This document shows, piece by piece, positions 1 to 6,796 of a stretch of DNA of 14,584 nucleotides. The notes under the pieces are model-generated. The model was given only the letters and a program-made list of their open reading frames with translations. It searched no databases and was not told the origin of the DNA. A program made the position numbers and the translations under genes. Source of the stretch: Ktedonobacter sp. 13_1_20CM_4_53_11 (GTDB taxonomy: Bacteria > Chloroflexota > Ktedonobacteria > Ktedonobacterales > Ktedonobacteraceae); NCBI GenBank assembly GCA_001919995.1, contig MNIY01000146.1:1-14584 (forward strand), read 5' to 3'. Positions within the stretch are counted from its first letter, which is position 1; every line of letters begins with the position of its first letter.

Positions 1-60
1 AGCCGGATAGGTATTTTGGGTGATATCCTGGCTGTGTTCAGGGAACGCATGAGACAATAA
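1..60 (+). CDS. C-terminal tail of an upstream gene (partial)
   Basis: From base 1 one frame stays open and reads SRIGILGDILAVFRERMRQ before a TAA at 58-60; the other two + frames close within about 20 bases. The peptide is an amphipathic, basic stretch that would suit the end of a cytoplasmic protein, but 19 residues are too few to name a family. The next gene starts 43 bases downstream with no clear promoter between them, so the two may be co-transcribed. It could also be chance open sequence. Confidence 0.4.
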   Translation, partial: SRIGILGDILAVFRERMRQ

Positions 61-103
61 GAACACACAAATCTTCGGGAGCAATGCGCAAGAAGAGCAG
101 GAC

Positions 104-3100
104 ATGAGTCAATGTTTGCGTTGCAGCAAGCCTCGTGAGGCGGCCTCAGTATTTTGTGAAAGTTGTCGGTCGCTCTTACGAAGCCAGCTGGGGCAGTCAG
201 CGGATATCGTTAAGGAGGAGACGCTAAAGCTTTCTCCTGTCATCGCCGTGCCTCCTAAACATGTTGAGGTTAGCGACGATCCACTGGAACGTATTACCGG
301 CCCCCAACCAGCCGTCCCCCAATCTCAACCTGAACGCCTGGATACTCCTCCATCCGAAGCTCCAATAGCGCCAGAAGAGTACGGCAACGAGTATGTTGTG
401 GAGCACACTGTTAAGAGCCTCACTGAGGCTGCCAGGCGTATTGCCGAGATTGAACAGGGCAATCGCCGTATGCTGCATGCATCGCGATTATCGCCAATTC
501 GCGATATTTCCGCCGATATCCAGCGCAATAGCACTCCTTTGCCGCAGATCTCGAAGAAATCTTCGGCTGAACAGGAAAAGGACCTGGGGAAACATATTCC
601 CGATCACTGGCCATGGCTGCAACCGGATGGCGATTCCGATGAGAGCGAAGATGATACCTGGTCGAATCGGACAGACCCTTTGATGGCGCGGCACTTCCCA
701 AACAGCGCCGAGATTGCCCGCATTGAGGAAGATGATTGGCGCCGCGCTGTCGCGGAGGGATTGGTTACCCTCCCTCTGACCCCGCAGCTTGTTAAGCGAG
801 CTAAACACCCTCGCATGCATATGACCTTTGTCGTCCTGGTCATACTGGCGATCATCGCTTTTGTGACGGATGGAGCCCTGATTTCTGTCGCATTTTTACA
901 CCCCCGCCATTCAGTCAATGTGTCCAATGGCCCACCCTCGCTGACCCTTTCCTCAAATGTGGCCAGAATAGGTCAGACAGTCATGCTGCATATCCATCAT
1001 TTCTCTTCCTTCACGCATGTCTATTTAACCCATGATATTCAGGAATCGGTGCAACTGACCGGCGGCTCTGCTCTTATCAAAATTGATTCAAACGGGTCCG
1101 CGGATGTGAATATGCTCGTTGATGCCACCTGGACTCCTGGCTACCACACGATCGAGGCTGAAGATATCTCAACGCGCTATACAGCCAGCGCTACATTACA
1201 AATCATCGGCTCCGGGCCCACGCGCCCGTCACATCTGCTCATCGATACAACTTCGCTTGATTTCGGCGCTGACTACCTGGGAGCAAACACTATCCAATCG
1301 CTGACCTTGCATAATTCGGGTGGTGGCTCGATCTCATGGGCGGCAAATAGTGATCAACCCTGGCTACTGCTCTCTCCCCCTCAAGGTACGTTCAGTGCGA
1401 GTCAGACCATTGCTGTTGCCGTTGAACGCGCTAATCTCAAGCCAGGAGATTACAAGGGGACAATTACCTTTACTTCCAACATCGGTGAGGCCCAGTGGGT
1501 ACACGTAACCATGACGGTGCGTCCATTGCCTGCTAATCCAGGGCCAGTGCTGGAAGTGATACCGCCTGTGCTCTCGTTTACCGCGCTCGATGGCGAGGCC
1601 GATCCCCCGGCGCAGGTGTTGACGGTCAGCAATCCAGGCACACAGCCTTTGGATTGGTCGATAATCGCGAATAACGCGCTCCCTGTGGCGAGCCAGAGCC
1701 TGCTGCCCATCATGTTTGATGCGAGTAGCAACTGGTTAAGTACCGATGTGTCTTCGGGGGTCGTGGTCCCTCGCTCGAGCAGCCTGCTCCATTTGATTGT
1801 CCATAGCCGCGCCCTGTTGCCTGGTGTCTACACCGACGTGCTTTCAATCTCGGCCGGTCATGGAGTCTATAATAGCCCACAGACCATCAGTGTCTCTCTC
1901 ACTATCTTGCCGCGTTGCGGCTTGACTCTGAGCGCTGGCAGTATGTCCTTCACGGCCGTTTTGGGTCAGAGCAATCCGAGCTATCAATCGCTGAGTTTGA
2001 GCGCCAATTCGAGTTGCTCTGGAACAGTCAATTGGAAGGCTCTCTCCGCCGCTAACTGGCTGTCACTCACACCCGCCAGCGGGCAAATAAAAGGTTCCAC
2101 AAACGCTGTAACTGCGATTGGGGTGAATGCCTCCATTCTAAGACCTGGAACCTACAATAGCTATATTATTGTTACAGTCGCACAGAGCACGCAGACGGTT
2201 ATGGTGCAGTTGATCGTCCAGGCGCCTCCATCACCTTCCGCGCCAATTATGGGAGCCACACCCCTCAGCCTTAACTTCAGTACGACGCAAGGTTTGCCGA
2301 ATCCCCCGGGCCAGGTCGTAACGATTACCAATACCGGTAAAAGCCAACTCAGCTGGCATACCACCGTCAATATCATGACTTCCTGGCTCGCTGCCAGTCC
2401 TACAGGTGGAAGTATCGCTCCCGGTCAGACTGGCCAGGTAACCATCAGTATCTATACTGCTAATCTCACTCCCAATACCTACGTGGGACAGGTCGTCTTC
2501 GTCGGTGCAGATAGTAATGGTGCTCCTGCTGCTGGCAGCCCTCAGACGATTACCGTCAATCTACTGGTGCTTCCACCCTGTACACTGCAGCCGCCTTCGT
2601 TGAGTTCTTTAGCCTTTAGTGCTACCCAGGGCAGCTCTAACCCGGGCCCTCAGTCGGTTTCAATCACAGGTACCGGTAATTGCGCCTGGCCGCTGAGCTG
2701 GCATACGACTCTCACAAACCCGGCTAGCTGGTTGGCATTGGCACCTGCATCCGGCTCCCTGGTGGCTAGTGGTCAATCTGTCCCCATAACGGTTTCCGTG
2801 AACACTGCTGGTTTAAACGCTGGCACGTATAGTACCCGGGTCTCGCTAAGCGCGACAGATGGGTCGAATACTGCTGCACAGGGTAGCCCACGATTCTTCA
2901 CTGTGACGCTGACCGTCCTGCAACCATGCCAGTTGCAGGTAGGGCCGCCGAACCTGATGCTCTCCGGTATCCAGGGTCAGTCGTCGTCATCCACCCAGAA
3001 CCTCTCGCTGAGTGAGACTGGCGCCTGTGCTCTTCCCGTAACCTGGCAAGCGCAAGGCGATTCAGGCAGTAGTGGCTGGCTTGTTCTGGGTCCGCCGGCA

Positions 3101-3538
3101 TCGGGGACAGGCAGCGCTACCGTACCGGTTGGCGTCAATCCTCGAAACTTGTCACCAGGGATTTATTCTGGCACGATTACCGTCTCAGCCTTTGGCAATG
3201 GTGGGGCGATCGTTCAGAACAGTCCACAGACTGTCAATGTCACTTTGACGGTCACCGGCTATACCTTCAGTGGGTCCGTCATTGCCTGTTCCGATAGCAA
3301 TTGTACATCCAGCAAACGACTGCCTGGGTCTAGCCTGAACCTGTTGAATAATTCAACGAATCAGACAATCATCGTTACTGCTGATGGCTCAGGTAACTTC
3401 TCATTTGCTAATCTTGCTCTGGACTCATACACGCTAACTGTTAATGGGACTGATGGCACCATCAGCTACCTTGGCACGGTCTCCTTTAACCTGACAGGTG
3501 ATAAGCTGAGTTTCCCCGCCAATGTCTATCCCCATTGA
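104..3538 (+). CDS. Zinc-ribbon, single-TM protein with six BACON-like repeats
   Basis: This 1144-aa protein probably sits in the membrane with its N-terminus in the cytoplasm. Residues 4-21 form a zinc ribbon (C4, C7, C18, C21; CX2C-X10-CX2C). A long polar, acidic, proline-rich linker follows, with a short helical stretch near 95-125. One hydrophobic helix lies at about 240-265, and there is no cleavable signal peptide. Outside come an Ig/IPT-like domain (about 270-371) and six beta-sandwich repeats of roughly 100-115 residues (about 378-475, 482-602, 605-707, 716-825, 826-941, 943-1052). These carry the BACON-type signature: 'L.F....G..P..Q...I.NTG...L.W', then 'WL...P.SG', then 'G.Y.G.I'. 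The last 90 residues resemble a carboxypeptidase-regulatory/CnaB-like fold. BACON domains are thought to bind carbohydrate or protein; no enzyme domain is present. Repeats 3, 5 and 6 carry a regularly spaced Cys pair. The SD before the ATG is weak (AGCAGGAC), but the ribbon at residue 4 fixes the start. The closest relative is the next gene. Confidence 0.88.
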   Translation: MSQCLRCSKPREAASVFCESCRSLLRSQLGQSADIVKEETLKLSPVIAVPPKHVEVSDDPLERITGPQPAVPQSQPERLDTPPSEAPIAPEEYGNEYVVEHTVKSLTEAARRIAEIEQGNRRMLHASRLSPIRDISADIQRNSTPLPQISKKSSAEQEKDLGKHIPDHWPWLQPDGDSDESEDDTWSNRTDPLMARHFPNSAEIARIEEDDWRRAVAEGLVTLPLTPQLVKRAKHPRMHMTFVVLVILAIIAFVTDGALISVAFLHPRHSVNVSNGPPSLTLSSNVARIGQTVMLHIHHFSSFTHVYLTHDIQESVQLTGGSALIKIDSNGSADVNMLVDATWTPGYHTIEAEDISTRYTASATLQIIGSGPTRPSHLLIDTTSLDFGADYLGANTIQSLTLHNSGGGSISWAANSDQPWLLLSPPQGTFSASQTIAVAVERANLKPGDYKGTITFTSNIGEAQWVHVTMTVRPLPANPGPVLEVIPPVLSFTALDGEADPPAQVLTVSNPGTQPLDWSIIANNALPVASQSLLPIMFDASSNWLSTDVSSGVVVPRSSSLLHLIVHSRALLPGVYTDVLSISAGHGVYNSPQTISVSLTILPRCGLTLSAGSMSFTAVLGQSNPSYQSLSLSANSSCSGTVNWKALSAANWLSLTPASGQIKGSTNAVTAIGVNASILRPGTYNSYIIVTVAQSTQTVMVQLIVQAPPSPSAPIMGATPLSLNFSTTQGLPNPPGQVVTITNTGKSQLSWHTTVNIMTSWLAASPTGGSIAPGQTGQVTISIYTANLTPNTYVGQVVFVGADSNGAPAAGSPQTITVNLLVLPPCTLQPPSLSSLAFSATQGSSNPGPQSVSITGTGNCAWPLSWHTTLTNPASWLALAPASGSLVASGQSVPITVSVNTAGLNAGTYSTRVSLSATDGSNTAAQGSPRFFTVTLTVLQPCQLQVGPPNLMLSGIQGQSSSSTQNLSLSETGACALPVTWQAQGDSGSSGWLVLGPPASGTGSATVPVGVNPRNLSPGIYSGTITVSAFGNGGAIVQNSPQTVNVTLTVTGYTFSGSVIACSDSNCTSSKRLPGSSLNLLNNSTNQTIIVTADGSGNFSFANLALDSYTLTVNGTDGTISYLGTVSFNLTGDKLSFPANVYPH

Positions 3539-3574
3539 TGCATCATGGCTTCAACCCTCTTTCGCCTTCGAAGG

Positions 3575-3630
3575 TTCTCTTATGTCACATGATATGGTAC
3601 AATATGTTTTACTATACCAGCATGTATCAT
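3575..3630 (+). promoter_or_regulatory. Possible promoter within an AT-rich dyad upstream of the 839-aa gene
   Basis: The 136-bp gap between the two large genes holds a -10-like TACAAT at 3598-3603 with a poor -35 (TTCTCT, 3575-3580, 17-bp spacer). The -10 lies in an interrupted dyad: ATGATA (3589-3594) plus TGGTA (3595-3599) can pair with TACCA (3615-3619) plus TATCAT (3625-3630), with a 5-base bulge on the right side. It could be a promoter with an operator, or a weak terminator for the upstream gene, although there is no T-run after the dyad. The palindrome CCTTCGAAGG just upstream (about 3565-3574) is also unexplained. Confidence 0.3.
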
Positions 3631-3674
3631 TGGATATCCGCAGAACATACCATCGACACACCTGAGACACCTGT

Positions 3675-6194
3675 ATGCAAACAAAACGTTGTGCTAACTG
3701 CCATAAATTGTCACGTGCAGAAGCTGTGACCTGCAGTCGCTGTGGGCAATCCTTCGCAGGAAACACGACCAGGGTTTCTACCAGGAGCGCTCTCACCGCT
3801 CCGAGCGGCAAGAGAAGCGCAGTGGTGGAGAGGTCTGCGCTTCGCACCCGGCGACGAACAATTCCCCCTGCATCTCCGCACCGTGCCGGGCATTACTCGG
3901 GCCTGCATCCTGAAGATCAACCCTACCAATCGGCGATGCTCGCGGTGCAACGACCACCCGCGAGATCGTCCAACCCGGGCGCTGTTGTGCAACAGGAGAA
4001 AGAGGAGCCGGAGATCACGCCTGCCCCAGGTTTACCTCGTGATCTCCCCGAGGCTTCCTCCCTCCCCACCCTTCGACGGAGTACCACTCCGGCTGGTGAC
4101 AAAAAAGAAGCTCATGGTTTGCGTGCTCATCAGCGCTACCTGCCCGCGGCTGCACCTCTCAAAAAAGAGGTGATCTTTCGTGGCAAGCCTCTGTTACAGC
4201 AGCGCTACGTACCCACGCTGTTCACTATCTCATGCCTGATTTTCTTAGTCGCAAGTGGCCTGCTTGCCTACGCTTTCATCAATAAGAAGCCTGCCCCGAA
4301 TTCCCAGGTAGTAACCGCTATTCCGGATCAACTACGTGTAGATGATACCTTTGTCCTGGCTGGCAAAGGTTTTGGCATCAACGACCCCCTTACTTTTACG
4401 TACGATCAAAATAGCAATCCTATCTTAGATGGGAATGGAAGACCTCTTCGCGCCCATGCGGATGACATTGGCACGTTTTCTGTACAGATCATCGTGCCTG
4501 CCAACTGGTCAGTGGGACAGCACACGATTCATGCCATTGATAGCGGAAAAGATCAGACGGTGAGCGTTTCAGCAATTATAACAGTTGAACAATCATCACT
4601 GGCTCCCCCACAACTGCAGCTGTCAACCTCAAAACTAGATTTCGGTACGAGTGTTCCTGGTGTTGTCTCGAAAAAAGATTTCATCCTCATTAACGCAGGA
4701 GGGCGACAACTCACCTGGCAGGCGAGTAGCGACCAGCCCTGGCTCACCGTCTCTCCCAACACAGGCACCTTTTCAGGTCGCGGCATTACTCAAGTGGTAG
4801 TCAATGCTGGTACGCTGGCTCCCCAAGCCTATAGCGGCCATATCACCTTTATCCAGCGGGGAAGTAGCGATCGGCCGTTGATCCTCACTGTAACCATGAC
4901 CGTCAAATCTGCTCCCCCGGCCGCACTGACCATTACGCCTGTTTCGTTGACCTATTCAGGAACTACAAGCCAGAATCCGGCTGACCAGGCCATTACGGTG
5001 CAAAATACTGGAGGTCGACCGCTTGACTGGAATAGCTCTATTGTAACTGGTGATGGCGCACCCTGGCTCTCCATCAATCCTTCCAGTGGCCATCTTGCCG
5101 CACATACCAGTCAGACAATGAAGGTGAGTGTCCAATCTCAGCAGCTAGCAATAGGATCATACCAGGGAACGATCAATTTCAAGGGCGGAACGAATCCGGC
5201 GGTGACGGTGGCTCTCAGCGTCGCGGCCCCTGGAAACTTGATCGCATCGCCACCGTCACTCAGTTTTGCATCCGTGGGACAAAATCCCGCCGCACAAACC
5301 ATCACGTTACAAAATAGTGGCGGAGGGCCATTAGATTGGACAGTAACAGCGGCTACAGTCGATGGAGCGAACTGGCTCAATGCAACGCCTGCCAGTGGAC
5401 ACCTGGAAATAAACCAGTCGGGGGCTGTAGCTATCAATATCAATGCGGCCGCGCTCAAACCCCAATCGTATCAGGGGACGCTGACATTTACCTATGGGGG
5501 AGGGCTCACCAAGCAAGTTCCAGTTTCGTTATCCGTGAGTATTCCTCTGACTGCTGTCATCAGCTTGAATCTAAGCAGGCTGAATTTCACGACGCTGCAA
5601 GGGACAAATCCCGCGCCACTCTCGTTTACGCTTAGCAATACCGGTAATGCCACGCTCAATTGGGTCATTGCGGAGGATCAGAATGGAGCAACATTTGCTC
5701 CCGTGTCTTCAGCAGCTGGTAGCCTGGCTCCCAACAGAAGCACCGGTATCGCCGTCACTCCTAACGTCGCGCAGGCAGGTGCGGGAACCCTGTACACCAC
5801 TCTTACCGTCGCTGATAGCGACCCCGGGTCAAAAGTGCCTGCACAGAGGATAACCGTGAGTATTGTGGTGCAGGGACGGGCTCAGATCACGCTTTCAACG
5901 AGCACTATGGATTTCAGCCACGATAATATTGTCACCGAATCAACTCAATTGCTGGATATTTCCAACACTGGCTCCAAAACGCTATACTGGGTGACAAAGT
6001 CGACAGCCTCGTGGTTGACCGTGTATACCCCTCCTGGATCGCTTAATCCGGGGAACGATATCCTGCTCGAGGTGGACTGCAATAGCGCCTCGTTATCCCC
6101 AGGTACCTACACGGCAACATTGACAGTGAGCGATAGTGACTCAGGTCCAGCGGTTCAGCCTCAGAAGTTAGCGGTTACCCTCGTCGTCACTTGA
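3675..6194 (+). CDS. Zinc-ribbon, single-TM protein with five BACON-like repeats
   Basis: This 839-aa protein is a paralogue of the gene before it. A zinc ribbon occupies residues 6-23 (C6, C9, C20, C23, the same CX2C-X10-CX2C spacing). A basic, Pro/Ser/Arg-rich linker leads to one transmembrane helix at about 181-203. Next is an IPT/Ig-like domain (about 208-310; 'IPDQLRVDDTFVLAGKGFG', ending in 'WSVGQHTIHAID'). Five BACON-like repeats follow at about 314-413, 417-520, 521-624, 625-734 and 735-839, and the protein stops at the end of the last one with no C-terminal cap. The repeats show 'NTGG..LDW', 'WL...P.SGHL' and 'Y.GT..F'. Unlike its neighbour the repeats have no paired cysteines; only one Cys lies in repeat 5. 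No good SD precedes the ATG, but starting here gives a ribbon at the same place as in the other two proteins. The role is inferred as an envelope-anchored binding or adhesion protein; the cytoplasmic partner of the ribbon is unknown. Confidence 0.88.
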   Translation: MQTKRCANCHKLSRAEAVTCSRCGQSFAGNTTRVSTRSALTAPSGKRSAVVERSALRTRRRTIPPASPHRAGHYSGLHPEDQPYQSAMLAVQRPPARSSNPGAVVQQEKEEPEITPAPGLPRDLPEASSLPTLRRSTTPAGDKKEAHGLRAHQRYLPAAAPLKKEVIFRGKPLLQQRYVPTLFTISCLIFLVASGLLAYAFINKKPAPNSQVVTAIPDQLRVDDTFVLAGKGFGINDPLTFTYDQNSNPILDGNGRPLRAHADDIGTFSVQIIVPANWSVGQHTIHAIDSGKDQTVSVSAIITVEQSSLAPPQLQLSTSKLDFGTSVPGVVSKKDFILINAGGRQLTWQASSDQPWLTVSPNTGTFSGRGITQVVVNAGTLAPQAYSGHITFIQRGSSDRPLILTVTMTVKSAPPAALTITPVSLTYSGTTSQNPADQAITVQNTGGRPLDWNSSIVTGDGAPWLSINPSSGHLAAHTSQTMKVSVQSQQLAIGSYQGTINFKGGTNPAVTVALSVAAPGNLIASPPSLSFASVGQNPAAQTITLQNSGGGPLDWTVTAATVDGANWLNATPASGHLEINQSGAVAININAAALKPQSYQGTLTFTYGGGLTKQVPVSLSVSIPLTAVISLNLSRLNFTTLQGTNPAPLSFTLSNTGNATLNWVIAEDQNGATFAPVSSAAGSLAPNRSTGIAVTPNVAQAGAGTLYTTLTVADSDPGSKVPAQRITVSIVVQGRAQITLSTSTMDFSHDNIVTESTQLLDISNTGSKTLYWVTKSTASWLTVYTPPGSLNPGNDILLEVDCNSASLSPGTYTATLTVSDSDSGPAVQPQKLAVTLVVT

Positions 6195-6208
6195 GGTAGC
6201 GACCCCTC

Positions 6209-6296
6209 CAGGGCGACCGCCAGGGTCGCCCCTACTATACACAGCCTTGGCAAGCCGCTTCGTCCCATAGTAGGGGCGACCCTGGCGGTCGCCCTG
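6209..6296. repeat. Paired REP-like palindromic element (30-bp perfect inverted repeat)
   Basis: Bases 6209-6238 are the exact reverse complement of 6267-6296, around a 28-base spacer. Each arm is itself a hairpin: GGGCGACC / GGTCGCCC with a 5-base loop (6211-6218 with 6224-6231 on the left; 6274-6281 with 6287-6294 on the right). This is the layout of two REP units placed head to head (BIME-like). It begins 14 bases after the stop of the 839-aa gene and ends 5 bases before the -35 of the ferredoxin-like gene. It may also stop or slow transcripts from upstream, though no T-run follows. No transposase is nearby. Confidence 0.85.
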
Positions 6297-6301
6297 CCTT
6301 G

Positions 6302-6330
6302 TTGACGCTCTTTGCACTCTGTGCTACACT
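6302..6330 (+). promoter_or_regulatory. Sigma-70-type promoter of the ferredoxin-like gene
   Basis: TTGACG (6302-6307) and TACACT (6325-6330) are separated by exactly 17 bases, which places transcription start near 6337. That leaves a leader of about 65 bases containing the palindrome at 6347-6366 and the SD at 6389-6393. The match to consensus is 5/6 for the -35 and 4/6 for the -10. Confidence 0.65.
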
Positions 6331-6346
6331 CTGACCAGGATATTTC

Positions 6347-6366
6347 GCCAATTGCTTGCAATTGGC
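6347..6366. promoter_or_regulatory. Perfect 20-bp palindrome in the ferredoxin-gene leader
   Basis: GCCAATTGCTTGCAATTGGC is a perfect inverted repeat (9-bp arms, TT centre) about 10-30 bases downstream of the predicted transcription start and 22 bases before the SD. As DNA it would make a good operator for a dimeric regulator; as RNA it would form a tight hairpin in the leader, followed by only TTTG, so it is a poor terminator. An operator is my preferred reading, without evidence for which regulator binds. Confidence 0.55.
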
Positions 6367-6401
6367 TTTGTAATCAACAAATAAACCTGGAGGATAGAGT
6401 C

Positions 6402-6707
6402 TTGCCAACCATTACTTTTGTACGTGAAAATGTCCAGGTCGAAGTGCCGGTAGGCGACAGTGTACGCTACCCCGCGTTGGAGAACGATGTTCCCGTGTAT
6501 TGTGGCATGTGGAAATACGCTAACTGTCATGGCAATGGTTTGTGCGGTACAGACCGCGTAGCGGTTTCTCCCTCGTCAAATACCAATCCCCTCACATTTA
6601 TGGAAAAGTTCTGGCTGCGCGGTGATCGTAAGAAGAACCCCAATATGCGCCTCGCCTGCCAGGTAGAGGTCCTCGGGAATGTGAACGTCGATACGCAGTG
6701 CAGTTGA
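6402..6707 (+). CDS. 2Fe-2S ferredoxin-like protein with Asp replacing the third cluster Cys
   Basis: This 101-aa protein looks like a small plant/adrenodoxin-fold ferredoxin. The N-terminal strand pair reads 'ITFVRENVQVEVPVGDSVRYPALEN'-like, as in the fold's first beta hairpin and helix. The cluster loop is 'NCHGNGLCGTDRVAV' (residues 41-55) and the last ligand is C86 in 'MRLACQVEV'. In typical members the loop is C-x5-C-x2-C; here C42 and C48 are present, but the third position is Asp51 (codon GAC). An extra Cys34 lies eight residues before C42, and C100 sits next to the C-terminus. The protein may bind a [2Fe-2S] cluster with an Asp ligand, use Cys34 instead, or have lost the cluster. I chose the TTG at 6402 because GGAGG (6389-6393) stands 8 bases before it; the upstream in-frame ATG at 6312 lies ahead of the -10. 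Its own promoter and terminator flank it, so it is probably monocistronic. No redox partner gene is next to it. Confidence 0.8.
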   Translation: MPTITFVRENVQVEVPVGDSVRYPALENDVPVYCGMWKYANCHGNGLCGTDRVAVSPSSNTNPLTFMEKFWLRGDRKKNPNMRLACQVEVLGNVNVDTQCS

Positions 6708-6732
6708 ACAAGAAAAGCACTTTTGGATAGAG

Positions 6733-6769
6733 AATGGCTCTTAGCGGCGCAGCCACTGAGAGCCATTTT
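6733..6769 (+). terminator. Hairpin terminator after the ferredoxin-like gene
   Basis: AATGGCTCTTAG (6733-6744) pairs with CTGAGAGCCATT (6756-6767) over 12 bp with a single T-G wobble and an 11-base loop. The right arm runs into a short T tract (6766-6769). It lies 26 bases after the + strand stop and also 30 bases beyond the stop of the convergent - strand gene, so it may serve both, though the - strand side has no T-run. Confidence 0.7.
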
Positions 6770-6796
6770 ACTTACGAAGAAATGTATCTATTCCCT

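Noticed and set aside
84..107. Seven-codon leader ORF (ATG at 84) whose TGA overlaps the ATG of the 1144-aa gene
   Set aside because: Its SD-like GGGAG lies only 2 bases before the ATG, too close to work, and the peptide is not informative.
6312..6401. N-terminal extension of the ferredoxin-like protein from the ATG at 6312
   Set aside because: That ATG lies upstream of the predicted -10 and transcription start, the added residues have no family similarity, and a well-spaced GGAGG serves the TTG at 6402.
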